Below are positions 37,731-47,014 of a stretch of 64,000 nucleotides of DNA, piece after piece. Positions within the stretch are counted from its first letter, which is position 1. Every line of letters starts with the position of its first letter. The notes beneath the pieces were generated by a model that was not told the origin of the DNA, did not search any database, and worked only from the letters and a program-made list of their open reading frames with translations. The DNA comes from Sphingomonas cavernae. Lineage in GTDB: Bacteria > Pseudomonadota > Alphaproteobacteria > Sphingomonadales > Sphingomonadaceae. Location: contig NZ_QYUM01000004.1 of the NCBI RefSeq assembly GCF_003590775.1, forward strand, positions 744,001 through 808,000, read 5' to 3'. Position numbers and translations under genes: made by a program.

Positions 37731-38788
37731 TTCGGTTTACCGTCGCGTGCCATCAGCCGTCGCAATATGCCCTCTCGAATCCCGCGATCGGCGACGCCTA
37801 GCCGCTCGGCGGGCCAGATGTCGATGATTGCTTCGAGAATCCCGCAGCCTGCAACCACGAGATCGGCGCGCTCGGCGCCGATACAGGGTTGGGTCTGCCG
37901 CTCGGCGAGCGTCATGCGCGACAGGCGGTCGCTGATCTTGCGCATCGCGGCGGAAGGCACGATCAGCCCGTCGATCACGCTGCGATCATATGAACTAAGC
38001 TCGAGATAGAGGCTGGCAAGCGTCGTGACGGTGCCGCTGGTGCCGAGCAGGCGGATATCGGCTCCGGGATGCGTGGGCAGCCTTGCCGCGAAAGAAGCAA
38101 AGCTCTCATGCACGCGCTGCTTCATCCGCGCATACGCTTCCATCCGCGTCGCAAGATCTGGATTGCTCGCCTCGGGCTCATGCTCGGTGAGGGAAACCAC
38201 GCCCCAGGGCGCGCTCAGCCAGTCGACGATGCGCGGACTGCCCCCCTCGGTCTCGACGAGCACGAGTTCGGTCGAGCCGCCGCCGATATCGAAGACCAGC
38301 GCGGGCCCGTCGCCCGGCTCGAGCAGCGCATGGCACCCCATGACCGCAAGCCGCGCCTCTTCCTCTGCGGTGATGATATCGAGCGCGATTCCGGTCTCGC
38401 GATAGACGCGCTCGATGAATTCGCGGCCGTTGGATGCGCGCCGGCACGCCTCGGTCGCCACCGATCGCGCCAGCGTAACGTGGCGGCGCTTCAGCTTTTC
38501 GGCGCAGACCGAAAGCGCGGAGATCGCGCGCTCGATAGCGGCATCGCTGAGCCGGCCCGACGCGGCCAGTCCCTCGCCCAATCTGACGATTCGGGAAAAC
38601 GCGTCGATCACGACGAAGCCGTCGCCCTCGGGCTTCGCGATCAGCAGCCTGCAATTGTTGGTGCCGAGATCGAGCGCCGCATAGGCGCGGCGCTGAGGCC
38701 AGCGCGCTGTTGCGGGTCGTCTCATGGCCGCATTGCCCAACGAAAAACTGTCGGGCTGCCGCGGCGATGGCAGGGAACTCTCACCCAT
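37727..38788 (-). CDS. ppx: Ppx/GppA exopolyphosphatase/pppGpp phosphatase
   Basis: A 353-residue enzyme of the actin/HSP70-like ASKHA fold. Phosphate-binding motifs are [11 protein letters not shown] near the N-terminus and [12 protein letters not shown] in the middle, followed by GTSGTVTT. It removes terminal phosphate from polyphosphate or pppGpp. The shorter form starts at 38725 (MRRPATARW), and neither start has a strong ribosome site. It is translationally coupled to rlmE and close to the Pit locus, a cluster of phosphate-related genes. Confidence 0.9.
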   Translation of the reverse strand: MGESSLPSPRQPDSFSLGNAAMRRPATARWPQRRAYAALDLGTNNCRLLIAKPEGDGFVVIDAFSRIVRLGEGLAASGRLSDAAIERAISALSVCAEKLKRRHVTLARSVATEACRRASNGREFIERVYRETGIALDIITAEEEARLAVMGCHALLEPGDGPALVFDIGGGSTELVLVETEGGSPRIVDWLSAPWGVVSLTEHEPEASNPDLATRMEAYARMKQRVHESFASFAARLPTHPGADIRLLGTSGTVTTLASLYLELSSYDRSVIDGLIVPSAAMRKISDRLSRMTLAERQTQPCIGAERADLVVAGCGILEAIIDIWPAERLGVADRGIREGILRRLMARDGKPK

Positions 38789-38920
38789 TGCCGTCAGTCA
38801 CTCTTATGTTCTCCGGCAGGGATACCGCCGGTACTTGGCACGGAGACTATCGGCAGGTTGGATTTACTGCAAGGCGGCGTTGACAGCGCGCGACGAGCCG
38901 CCTATTTCGCGCGTCCGCAC

Positions 38921-38994
38921 TGCCCCGTCGTCTAAAGGTAAGACTACGGACTCTGACTCCGTCAATCGAGGTTCGAATCCTCGCGGGGCATCCA
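38921..38994 (+). tRNA. tRNA-Gln (anticodon CTG)
   Basis: A 74-base cloverleaf. The acceptor arms TGCCCCG and CGGGGCA are followed by discriminator T and an encoded CCA. The anticodon stem ACGGA/TCCGT encloses the loop CTCTGAC with CTG at 38953-38955, and the T-loop GTTCGAATC is standard. CTG reads CAG, so the charge is glutamine. Confidence 0.95.
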
Positions 38995-39264
38995 GCGTTT
39001 CCTTCAAGTCAGCGGTTTGTCGCACAATGTCGCGCACGGCGTTCTTTGCCGTTCCATTCGCGCTGCGCAGCTTCCTTCACATTTTCCGCAATTTCGCGGG
39101 CCTCCCCGCACCGTCGCGGAAGGGGGACTGGCCTGGACTTGCCACTGATGAGATGCAGTGCGGCCCAATTCCAACGGTGAGTACCACGCTTGCTACCTCG
39201 TTCGGATGCCATCGACATCGGCGGGCAATGCCCGGTTGCCAATGATGCTGGAGGAAGAGCGGAA
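38995..39264. other. Spacer after tRNA, no convincing gene
   Basis: A 270-base stretch between the tRNA and a possible small exported peptide. I see no reading frame with a credible start and no repeat arm. Frames across it have no signal or motif. Confidence 0.5.
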
Positions 39265-39423
39265 ATGGAAAAATTGTCGAGATGGACGCGTACGTCGATT
39301 TGCCGCGCGGCGATCGGTTTCGTAGGCACCGCATCGGTGCTGCTTGGCACAAATCTGCTCGCGCCCGACGCGTCGGCAGCACCGGCCATGCATTATTCCG
39401 GAACGTCGATCGCCGCGCACTAG
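39265..39423 (+). CDS. Possible small exported peptide
   Basis: A 52-residue frame, MEKLSRWTRTSICRAAIGFV at the start, with the look of a signal peptide (hydrophobic segment, then APDASAAP) followed by about 12 residues. GGAGGAAGAGC lies before the ATG. I recognise no family. It could be real or a chance frame. Confidence 0.35.
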   Translation: MEKLSRWTRTSICRAAIGFVGTASVLLGTNLLAPDASAAPAMHYSGTSIAAH

Positions 39424-39444
39424 CCGAAGGCCGGCGACTGCCGC

Positions 39445-40275
39445 TTAGAATCCGATTTGGAGGAAGATGGCCGGTCCCTTGAACTCGTAAGCCACGCGGC
39501 CTCGCCAGTTCGCTTTCTCGACATCGACGCGATAGTCGACGTAGCGGTACATCGCGCCGATGCCGACATTCTTGAACGCGCGATACATGATCGCCGCCTG
39601 CGAGTTGATCAGACGACCGTCATAGTCGTCGATCTTCAGCGACAGATAGTCGATGCGTCCGTTCAGCGTCACCCTCGGCGCGACCTCAAATGTCGCGAAC
39701 AGCCCGACCGTGGGCAAGGGCGCGAGGACCGAGCGGCGGCGTGACTGGAACTGCCCTGTCGTATTCCCCACATTTCCCGTCCCTTCAAGCTGGATCTCGA
39801 AATCGGTCGCGTGAAGCCCCAGCGCTCCGCCGATTTCGAGATTGTCATTCCGGACAAAGGCATAGCCGAGCGTCAGCCGATACACATCGGTATTGAAACT
39901 GCTGGTGACGCTCGCCGCAGCCGGATAGGTGACGCCGTCGAAGGTGATGTCGCGGGCAAGATCGACCGTCCCGTCGCGCCCGAGCGAATAATATTCCGCG
40001 CCGATCGAGAAATTGCCCCCTATGCGGACTCCCGCAAAAAAAGCCGGCAGCGTCGAATCATCGTCCAGGCCGAGGTCGGACTCGAGATCTATCTGCGTGC
40101 CGATGTTGTTGGCGGTATTGGAAGAGACACTGACATCGGTATCGACCTTGGGGAAATAGGCCGACGCCTCGAGCCAGAAACGATCTTCCAGCGCCTGCGC
40201 ATTCGCCGGGGCAACATGAAACGCGGCGCAGAGCGCGAAAGCTGTCGTCAGATTTCTGGGTGATAATACGATCAT
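39445..40275 (-). CDS. Outer-membrane beta-barrel protein
   Basis: A 276-residue exported protein. A signal peptide ends ANA-QALEDRF; the mature part alternates hydrophobic residues in about eight strands and ends in aromatic IFLQIGF, the usual BAM signal. The start at 40275 is preceded by AGGGGAG. The overall pattern is that of small outer-membrane barrels of the OmpW/OprF-like size class in sphingomonads; ligand and function are unknown. Confidence 0.8.
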   Translation of the reverse strand: MIVLSPRNLTTAFALCAAFHVAPANAQALEDRFWLEASAYFPKVDTDVSVSSNTANNIGTQIDLESDLGLDDDSTLPAFFAGVRIGGNFSIGAEYYSLGRDGTVDLARDITFDGVTYPAAASVTSSFNTDVYRLTLGYAFVRNDNLEIGGALGLHATDFEIQLEGTGNVGNTTGQFQSRRRSVLAPLPTVGLFATFEVAPRVTLNGRIDYLSLKIDDYDGRLINSQAAIMYRAFKNVGIGAMYRYVDYRVDVEKANWRGRVAYEFKGPAIFLQIGF

Positions 40276-40541
40276 CGGTCGTCTCCCCTGCACGCCGCGT
40301 CTATCTACGTCCGGTGTTGGCCGCCGACGCAAGACCCCTTCGGGTACCGGATGCTATCAAGAACGGACCCATTCTAAAAGCCGGAAAAATAACCCCTACG
40401 TCTTGACTTCCGCCCGTTTTTTTTGCGCCGGGCCAATGCGTTTTCTTCATTCAGAATGGCACCGGGTCAGGCATGCAACCCATCTTCCTTCCCTTTGAAT
40501 CAAGCCATTGCTTTAATCCTAAAATAAAATAACCTTGGACT

Positions 40542-41276
40542 ATGACGCAGCAGCCTGCACGTGTGCTGGTGACCGGGGGCGCGACGGGAATCGGGCTCGC
40601 CATCGCCCGCGCCTTCCGTGCGGCGGGCCACGACGTGATGATCGCGGGCCGCGACAGCGCACGGCTGGAAGCAAGCGGTTTCGCGCACCTCGCCTTCGAC
40701 GTCTGCGACGAAATGGCGGTCGCAGAGGCCCTGCGCGCCGCCGGGCCGATCGACATCTTCGTGGCCAATGCCGGCGGGGTCGTGACTGCGCCCGTCCTCA
40801 CGACCAGCCGGGAAGACTGGGAGCGCATGCTGCACCTCAATCTGACCAGCGTCTGGCTCTGCGCGCGCGCAGCGGTGCCGCCGATGATCGAACGCGGATG
40901 GGGCCGCTTCATCGCCGTCGCATCAACCGCCGCGCTCAAAGGCTATGCCTATGCCGGAGCCTACGCCGCCGCCAAGCACGGCGCTCTCGGACTGGTGCGC
41001 TCGCTCGCGCTCGAGCTTGCCCAGACCGGCGTCACCGCGAACGCGATCTGCCCGGGCTATACCGACACGCCGATGCTGCGCGACGCGATCGACAAGGTAG
41101 TCGACAGAACCGGTCGGTCAGCCGAAGACGCCGCCAGCTTCTTCACCAAGGCCAACCCCATGCGCCGCCTCGTCGCCGCAGAGGAGGTCGCGGGCGCCGC
41201 GCTCTGGCTGGCGAGCGATGCGGCCGCTTCGGTCAACGGCCAGGCGATCGCTATCGACGGCGGAGAAACCGCATGA
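40542..41276 (+). CDS. Short-chain dehydrogenase in the 2-aminobenzoyl-CoA-type operon
   Basis: A 244-residue SDR with TGGATGIG at the cofactor site and YAAAK active-site residues, ending AIDGGETA. It is the first gene of a seven-gene operon and overlaps the MarR start by four bases. The upstream 40 bases are AT-rich, as in a promoter, but no strong ribosome site is seen. In this pathway the product could be a reductase or dehydrogenase for the alicyclic ketone or hydroxy-CoA intermediates. Confidence 0.87.
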   Translation: MTQQPARVLVTGGATGIGLAIARAFRAAGHDVMIAGRDSARLEASGFAHLAFDVCDEMAVAEALRAAGPIDIFVANAGGVVTAPVLTTSREDWERMLHLNLTSVWLCARAAVPPMIERGWGRFIAVASTAALKGYAYAGAYAAAKHGALGLVRSLALELAQTGVTANAICPGYTDTPMLRDAIDKVVDRTGRSAEDAASFFTKANPMRRLVAAEEVAGAALWLASDAAASVNGQAIAIDGGETA

Positions 41277-41839
41277 CCGACGATCGCGATACACTGCGCG
41301 CCTGGCTCCACCTTCTCGGCACCGCCAACGCAATCAAGAAGGGCGTCGACACGCGCCTCCGCCAGCGTTTCGGCACCTCGATCTCGCGCTTCGACGTGCT
41401 CGCCGCGCTCGACCGCGCCGATGACGAAGGGCTCACCGCGGGCGGCCTCACCGCATATCTCAAGGTCACCGAAGGCAACACCACGCAGGTTACCGCACCG
41501 CTGATCCAGACCGGGCTCGTCCAGCGCACGGTCAGCCCGCGCGACGGCCGCGTCGCGATCTTCCGCCTTACGACCAAGGGCCGGCAGCTCTTCGCGGCGA
41601 TGGCCGAGGAAAACCGCCGCTGGATCGACGACGCCTTTTCGCGGCTCGCTCCCACCGAGATCGCCCAGCTCCGCACGCTGCTCGCGGCGATCGAGCCGCC
41701 GAGCATCGGTCCTGAGCCAGTTCCGCAAGGGCCGACCCCGCCTTCGAGTACCCCGGCGAAGGCCGGGGTCCAGGGTGGCAGGTCGCAGCACCCAGTGACT
41801 CCTGGACCCCGGCTTTCGCCGGGGTACCGCCAGATCTAG
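41273..41839 (+). CDS. MarR-family regulator of the operon, with repeat-derived tail
   Basis: A 188-residue winged-helix regulator ([15 protein letters not shown] pattern; recognition region [16 protein letters not shown]; wing [11 protein letters not shown]). Residues from about 158 to the end ([11 protein letters not shown] onward) are encoded by a palindromic repeat and are foreign to the family. It starts ATGA-coupled to the SDR. MarR proteins in this cluster type are expected to bind an aromatic acid or its CoA ester and relieve repression. Confidence 0.85.
   Translation: MTDDRDTLRAWLHLLGTANAIKKGVDTRLRQRFGTSISRFDVLAALDRADDEGLTAGGLTAYLKVTEGNTTQVTAPLIQTGLVQRTVSPRDGRVAIFRLTTKGRQLFAAMAEENRRWIDDAFSRLAPTEIAQLRTLLAAIEPPSIGPEPVPQGPTPPSSTPAKAGVQGGRSQHPVTPGPRLSPGYRQI
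41746..41828. repeat. Palindromic repeat (CCCCGGCGAAGGCCGGGG type) in the 3' end of marR
   Basis: Same family as 7113-7195: the left arm GAGTACCCCGGCGAAGGCCG and the right arm GGCTTTCGCCGGGGTACCGC are inverted. The element begins about 90 bases before the MarR stop and is read through as coding sequence. Confidence 0.82.
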
Positions 41840-41852
41840 GCAAGGAAGCCGC

Positions 41853-42662
41853 ATGAACCCCGAAACCTTCAGCCCGAGCGAGTTTAGCTGGACCTTCGAT
41901 CGGGGCGTCGCGCGGATCGCGCTCGACCGCCCCGAGCGAAAGAACCCGCTCACCTTCCAGTCCTACGCCGAACTCCGCGACACCTTCCGCGCGCTGGTCT
42001 ACGCAAGGTCCGTGAAGGCGGTCGTGTTCGGCAGCCAGGGCGGCAATTTCTGCTCGGGCGGCGACGTCCACGACATCATCGCGCCGCTCACGAAGATGTC
42101 GATGCCTGAGCTGCTCGATTTCACCCGGATGACGGGCGATCTGGTAAAGGCCATGCGCGGCTGCCCCCAGCCGATCATCGCCGCAGTCGACGGGGTCAGC
42201 GTCGGTGCGGGCGCGATCATCGCCATGGCCTCGGACATTCGCTACGCCACCCCCGAGGCAAAGACCGCCTTCCTCTTCAACCGCGTCGGGCTCGCGGGCT
42301 GTGACATGGGCGCCTGCGCCATCCTTCCCCGTATTATCGGCCAGGGCCGCGCAAGCGAGCTGCTCTTCTTCGGCCGCAGCTTCACCGCGGAAGAGGGCAA
42401 AGCGTGGGGCTACTTCAACGACGTCGTGCCCGCCGACAGGCTCGAATCCCATGCCATGGACGCGGCGCGGAAACTGGCCGCAGGCCCCAGCTTCGCCAAC
42501 GGCATCACCAAGAACCAGCTCAACATGGAATGGGACATGAGCCTCGACACCGCGATCGAGGCCGAGGCGCAGGCGCAGGCGATCTGCATGCAGACCCGCG
42601 ACTTCGAGCGCGCCTACCGCGCCTTCGCGGCCAAAGAGCAACCCGTGTTCGAGGGCGACTGA
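41853..42662 (+). CDS. Crotonase-family ring hydrolase candidate (BadI/MenB-like active site)
   Basis: A 269-residue crotonase-fold enzyme. The oxyanion segment GNFCSGGD is present, but the two catalytic glutamates of enoyl-CoA hydratases are absent: by eye their positions hold I122 and R144. Instead D151 in [10 protein letters not shown] aligns with the GSFDGG aspartate of MenB, and BadI-type enzymes that hydrolyse 2-ketocyclohexanecarboxyl-CoA have a similar site. It may therefore open the alicyclic ring formed in this pathway. It lies 13 bases after marR, and the downstream gene starts 2 bases after its stop. Confidence 0.85.
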   Translation: MNPETFSPSEFSWTFDRGVARIALDRPERKNPLTFQSYAELRDTFRALVYARSVKAVVFGSQGGNFCSGGDVHDIIAPLTKMSMPELLDFTRMTGDLVKAMRGCPQPIIAAVDGVSVGAGAIIAMASDIRYATPEAKTAFLFNRVGLAGCDMGACAILPRIIGQGRASELLFFGRSFTAEEGKAWGYFNDVVPADRLESHAMDAARKLAAGPSFANGITKNQLNMEWDMSLDTAIEAEAQAQAICMQTRDFERAYRAFAAKEQPVFEGD

Positions 42663-42664
42663 TC

Positions 42665-43084
42665 ATGGTGGAGAGCCCCGACCGGACGATCCTCCAGCCC
42701 CCCGGATGGCCGCGCCCCAAAGGCTATGCCAACGGCATCGCGGCGCGCGGGCGGCTGGTCTTCACCGCGGGCGTCATCGGCTGGAGCGCCGACGAAATCT
42801 TCGAACACGCCGATCTTGCCGGTCAGTTCCGGCAGGCGCTCATCAACACCCGCGCCATCCTCGCCGAGGGCGGCGCCGAGCCCGCCCACATCGTCCGCAT
42901 GACCTGCTACGTCACCGACAAGCGCGAATACGCCGCCAGTCGCGCCGCGATCGGCGAGGCATGGCGCGAGGTGCTGGGCAAGGTCTTCCCCTGCATGGCG
43001 GTGGTCGAAGTGAAGGGGCTGGTCGAGGACGCGGCAAGGATCGAGATCGAGACCACCGCGGTGGTGCCGGAGGAAGACCGGTGA
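42665..43084 (+). CDS. RidA-family protein with altered active site
   Basis: A 139-residue RidA/YjgF-fold protein. The family core is GRLVFTAGVIGW, the NTRAILAEGGA region and VVEVKGLVEDAARIEIETTAV. In canonical RidA deaminases an arginine before this last strand binds the substrate carboxylate; here the aligned position is M111 (FPCMAVVEV). The substrate may thus lack a free carboxylate, as a CoA thioester does. It starts at 42665, and the next gene starts inside its stop (GTGA). A role in hydrolysing the enamine made by the monooxygenase-reductase is proposed. Confidence 0.85.
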   Translation: MVESPDRTILQPPGWPRPKGYANGIAARGRLVFTAGVIGWSADEIFEHADLAGQFRQALINTRAILAEGGAEPAHIVRMTCYVTDKREYAASRAAIGEAWREVLGKVFPCMAVVEVKGLVEDAARIEIETTAVVPEEDR

Positions 43085-45462
43085 AGATCGCGGTCATCGG
43101 CGGCGGGCCTGGCGGGCTCTATTTCGCGCTGCTGACCAAGAAGCGGCTGCCCGACTGCGAGATCCACGTCTATGAGCAGAACCGCGCCGACGACACCTTC
43201 GGCTTCGGCGTGGTCTTCTCCGACGAAACGCTCGACGAGTTCCTGAGCGCCGACCCCGAATCCTACGAGATGATCCGCGCCAGCTTCGCCTATTGGGACG
43301 ACATCATCGTCGACCATCAGGGCAACCGCACCACGGTCGGCGGCAACGGCTTTGCAGGCTGCTCGCGCCAGACCTTGCTGGGGCTGCTCCAGCGCCGCTG
43401 CGCCGCGCTCGGCGTCAACCTTCATTATTCGACGCGGATAGACCCTGCCGGGATCGAAACCCGCTTCGCCGACCATGATCTCGTCGTCATAGCCGACGGC
43501 GCCAACAGCCCCGTCCGCGCGCACCATGCCGAGGCCTTCGGCGCGCGCGCGATCGAGGCGCGCAACAAATTCTGCTGGCTCGGCTCCAGCCGCCCGCTCG
43601 ACGCCTTCACTTTCTTTTTCGTGGCCACCGACAAGGGCCATTTCTGCGCGCACACCTATCAATATGAGCGCGGCCATTCGACCTGGGTGATCGAGACGAC
43701 GCCCGAGACGTGGGACGCGCATGGCTTTGCCCATATGAGCGAGGAAGAAAGCGCGCGCGTGCTCGAGACCATCTTCGCCGAGCCGCTCGCGGGCCATCCC
43801 TTCATCACCAATCGCTCGATCTGGCGCAATTTCCACACGATCAGTTGCGCGTCATGGCGGCTCGGCAAGATGGTGCTGCTGGGTGACGCCAAGGCGACCG
43901 CGCACTGGTCGATCGGCTCGGGCACCAAGCTCGCCATGGAGTGCGCGGCCGCGCTCTCGGACGGCGTGGTCGCGAATGGCACCGACCTCGACGCCGTCAC
44001 CACCGACTATGAGCGCACCCGCCGAACCCCCGTCGAGATCACGCAACACAATGCGCAGGTCTCGCTCCGCTGGTTCGAGGACCTGCCCAGGCACTGGAGC
44101 AAGGAGCGCTTCGAATTCGCCTTCTCGCTGATGTCGCGCGCCAAGGCGCTCACCTGGGACAATATCGCGCTGCGCGACAAGGCCTTCCTCACCCAGGTCG
44201 AGGACGAGTTCTACGCGCGCTACCGGCGTGCGACCGGCCGCGACGCGTCGGTCGATCGCCCCACGCCGATGTTCACCCCCTTCGACGTGCGCGGCCTCAC
44301 CCTCCCCAACCGCGTCGTCATGGCCCCGATGGCGCAGTACAGCGCGGTTGAGGGCGACATCACGCCCTGGCACTTCACGCACTACACGTCGCGCGCGCTC
44401 GGCGGCGCCGGGCTCGTCTTCACCGAGATGACCTGCCCCACCCCCGATGCGCGCATCACCACCGCCTGCACGGGCCTGTGGAGCGACGCGCAGGAGCAGG
44501 ACTGGAAGGCCATCGTCGATTTCATCCACGCGACCACCCCGGCCAGGGTCGCGATGCAGCTTGGCCATGCCGGCCGCAAGGGTTCCACCAAGGTGCCCGA
44601 GTTTGGCATGGATCAGCCGATGGAGTCGGGCAACTGGCCGATCTACTCGGCCTCGCCGCTCCCATATTTCGACAATATCTCCGACATCCCGATCGAGCTC
44701 GACCGCGCCCGGATGGACGAGATCCGCGACAGCTTCGTGGCCTCGACCCGTCGCGCCGCGCGCGCGAGCTTCGACTGGCTCGAGCTGCACACGGCGCATG
44801 GTTATCTGCTGGCGAGCTTCCTCTCCCCGCTCACCAACCGGCGCAGCGACTCCTACGGCGGCAGCGTGCAGAACCGCGTCCGCTTCCCGCTCGAGGTCTT
44901 CATGGCGATGCGCGAGGCATGGCCCGCCGATCGCCCCATGTCGGTCCGCCTCTCAAGCGCCGACTGGGCCGAAGGCGGATTGCCGCTCGAAGACTTGACC
45001 CTGATCTGCCGCGCCTTCAAGCAGGCGGGCGTCGACATCATCCACGCCTCGTCGGGCCAGACGGTGCCGTGGCAGAAACCCGTCTATGGCCGCATGTGGC
45101 AGACGCCCTTTGCCGAATATATCCGCCTGACCGCGGGAATCCCCACGATCGCGGTCGGAGACATCACGTCGCCTGAACAGATCAACACGATCATCGCCGC
45201 CGGTCGAGCCGACCTTTGCGCGCTCGCGCGGCCGATGCTCAACGATCCCTTTTTCGCGCGCCAGGCCGCCGGGCATTACGGGGTCCGGAGCGCCTGCGGC
45301 GTCCCGCTCGGCTGGCCCGAACAGATGCGCACCGCCGAATATCAGCTCTACCGTGAGGCCCAGAAGGCGAACGACAAGAACGCCGAGCTCAACGCCAAAG
45401 CGCGTCCCGTCCGCCGTCACGACCAGCGCGCCGCAGACCCCGAGGAGAAGCTCTATGGATGA
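43081..45462 (+). CDS. Bifunctional 2-aminobenzoyl-CoA (salicylyl-CoA 5-hydroxylase-type) monooxygenase/reductase
   Basis: A 793-residue fusion. Residues 1-390 are a flavin monooxygenase with IAVIGGGPGG at 3-12 and VLLGDAKATAHWSIGSG at 265-281; from about 397 an old-yellow-enzyme domain has APMAQYS at 414-420 and the substrate histidines H570 and H573 (ELHTAHGYL). The known homologue hydroxylates 2-aminobenzoyl-CoA and then reduces the ring to 2-amino-5-oxocyclohex-1-enecarboxyl-CoA. It may also take salicylyl-CoA; databases use that name. A GTG start overlaps the RidA stop, and the ligase ATG lies within its last codons. Confidence 0.9.
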   Translation: MKIAVIGGGPGGLYFALLTKKRLPDCEIHVYEQNRADDTFGFGVVFSDETLDEFLSADPESYEMIRASFAYWDDIIVDHQGNRTTVGGNGFAGCSRQTLLGLLQRRCAALGVNLHYSTRIDPAGIETRFADHDLVVIADGANSPVRAHHAEAFGARAIEARNKFCWLGSSRPLDAFTFFFVATDKGHFCAHTYQYERGHSTWVIETTPETWDAHGFAHMSEEESARVLETIFAEPLAGHPFITNRSIWRNFHTISCASWRLGKMVLLGDAKATAHWSIGSGTKLAMECAAALSDGVVANGTDLDAVTTDYERTRRTPVEITQHNAQVSLRWFEDLPRHWSKERFEFAFSLMSRAKALTWDNIALRDKAFLTQVEDEFYARYRRATGRDASVDRPTPMFTPFDVRGLTLPNRVVMAPMAQYSAVEGDITPWHFTHYTSRALGGAGLVFTEMTCPTPDARITTACTGLWSDAQEQDWKAIVDFIHATTPARVAMQLGHAGRKGSTKVPEFGMDQPMESGNWPIYSASPLPYFDNISDIPIELDRARMDEIRDSFVASTRRAARASFDWLELHTAHGYLLASFLSPLTNRRSDSYGGSVQNRVRFPLEVFMAMREAWPADRPMSVRLSSADWAEGGLPLEDLTLICRAFKQAGVDIIHASSGQTVPWQKPVYGRMWQTPFAEYIRLTAGIPTIAVGDITSPEQINTIIAAGRADLCALARPMLNDPFFARQAAGHYGVRSACGVPLGWPEQMRTAEYQLYREAQKANDKNAELNAKARPVRRHDQRAADPEEKLYG

Positions 45463-47014
45463 AGGCGCGCCGGTCTTTCCCGATGCGTTCAACATGGCGG
45501 ACTATTTCGTGTTCGCCAATCTGGAGGCCGGTCGCGGCGACAAGCCCGCAATCCTGTTCGAGGGCCGCACGATCACCTATGCCGAGGTCGCGCGCAACGT
45601 CGAGCGCGTCGCGCACCGCCTGCTCAGCGACGGCCTTCTCCCCGAGCAACGCGTGCTGCTCTGCATGCGCGACTGCCCCGAATTCGTCTATGCATGGTTC
45701 GGCGCGTTGAAGGCGGGCGCGGTCGTCACCCAGATCAACCCGCTGCTGCCCGAAACCGACTACCGCTATTATCTCGGCTATGTGAAGCCGCAATTCGCCT
45801 TCATCGACGAGGCGAGCCTCGCGGCCTTCGGCGCCGCGGCAGCCGAATCCCGCCACGGCAGCAACGTCATCCTCGTCGGCGAGGACGCAACCTTCGCCGG
45901 TTTTGACGACTGGCTCGCGCGCGACATCGCGCCGGGCACCAAGCCTTGGCCCACGCGCAAGGACGACCCCGCCGTCTGGCTCTTCACCAGCGGCACGACG
46001 GGACAGAGCAAGGGCGCGGTCCACTGCCATTTCCATTTCGCCTACAACACCGAAGTCTACGCCCGGCGCTTCATCGGCGTCCACGAGGACGATGTGACGC
46101 TCTCGGGTCCGCGCCTCTTCTTCGGCTACGCGACAGGCACCAACCTCATGTTCCCCTTCGCGGTCGGCGCAACCACCATCCTCTTCCGCGATCCCCCCAC
46201 CGCCCAGTGCCTCTTCGACCAGATCGAGCGCCACCGCCCGACGATCCTCACCAACGTCCCCACGCTCATCAACAAGATGCTCGAAGCCGATGGCACGCGC
46301 CCCGACCTGTCGAGCCTCCGCTTCATGTGGAGCGCGGGTGAGGCGCTGCCGCGCGAGCTCCACGAACGTTGGGACCGCGCCTTCGGCGTCCCCATCATCG
46401 ACGGGATCGGCAGCGCCGAGAGCTTTCACATCTATATCAGCAACCGCCCCGACGACATTCGCCCCGGCAGTCTCGGCAGGCTCGTGCCCGGCTATGAGGC
46501 GCGGCTGATCGACGACGAAGGCCAGCCCGTCGAGCAGGGCGATATCGGCACGCTCTGGATCGGCGGCGATTCCGCCGCGCTCTACTATCACGGCGACTAC
46601 GCCAAATCGAAGGAGCATCTGCGCGGCGGGTGGATCGTGAGCGGGGACAAGTTCCGGCAAGACGCCGATGGCTATTGGCATTATGAAGGGCGCGGCGACG
46701 ACCTCATCAAGAGCGGCGGCATCTATGTAAGCCCGATCGAGGTCGAGAACTGCCTGACGCGGCACGAAGCCGTAAGCGAATGCTGCGTCGTGGGCCGCAA
46801 GGACGCTGCCGGGCTCGAAAAGCCCGTTGCCATCGTCGTGCTCAAGGCCGGGATCGAGAAATCCGGCACGCTGGAGGCAGAGTTGATCGATTTTTCGAGA
46901 CAGCATCTCGCCCGATACAAGGCGCCGCACCGAATTCTGTTCGCAGACGCCGCGCTGCCACGCAATGATCGCGACAAGATCGACCGCAAGGCCTTGAAGG
47001 CGCGCGTCGCATGA
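45455..47014 (+). CDS. Benzoate/2-aminobenzoate-CoA ligase family protein
   Basis: A 519-residue AMP-forming ligase. The phosphate loop LFTSGTTGQSKGAVH, the GSAESFHIYISN motif and the catalytic lysine near the C-terminus (RNDRDKIDRKAL) are intact, and the sequence is of the benzoate-CoA-ligase subfamily (PDAFNMADYFV start). It would activate an aromatic acid, probably 2-aminobenzoate, for the monooxygenase encoded upstream. It starts at 45455 behind GAGGAGAAG, and its stop overlaps the creatininase start by four bases. Confidence 0.9.
   Translation: MDEGAPVFPDAFNMADYFVFANLEAGRGDKPAILFEGRTITYAEVARNVERVAHRLLSDGLLPEQRVLLCMRDCPEFVYAWFGALKAGAVVTQINPLLPETDYRYYLGYVKPQFAFIDEASLAAFGAAAAESRHGSNVILVGEDATFAGFDDWLARDIAPGTKPWPTRKDDPAVWLFTSGTTGQSKGAVHCHFHFAYNTEVYARRFIGVHEDDVTLSGPRLFFGYATGTNLMFPFAVGATTILFRDPPTAQCLFDQIERHRPTILTNVPTLINKMLEADGTRPDLSSLRFMWSAGEALPRELHERWDRAFGVPIIDGIGSAESFHIYISNRPDDIRPGSLGRLVPGYEARLIDDEGQPVEQGDIGTLWIGGDSAALYYHGDYAKSKEHLRGGWIVSGDKFRQDADGYWHYEGRGDDLIKSGGIYVSPIEVENCLTRHEAVSECCVVGRKDAAGLEKPVAIVVLKAGIEKSGTLEAELIDFSRQHLARYKAPHRILFADAALPRNDRDKIDRKALKARVA

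Noticed and set aside
40390-40440. T-run near 40410 as a terminator
   Set aside because: The run of T is not preceded by a hairpin stem on the strand that would need it.
40535-41272. A long frame reading through the SDR into MarR, suggesting a fusion
   Set aside because: It is out of frame with the SDR, whose motifs are intact in the other frame; the MarR starts by itself at 41273.
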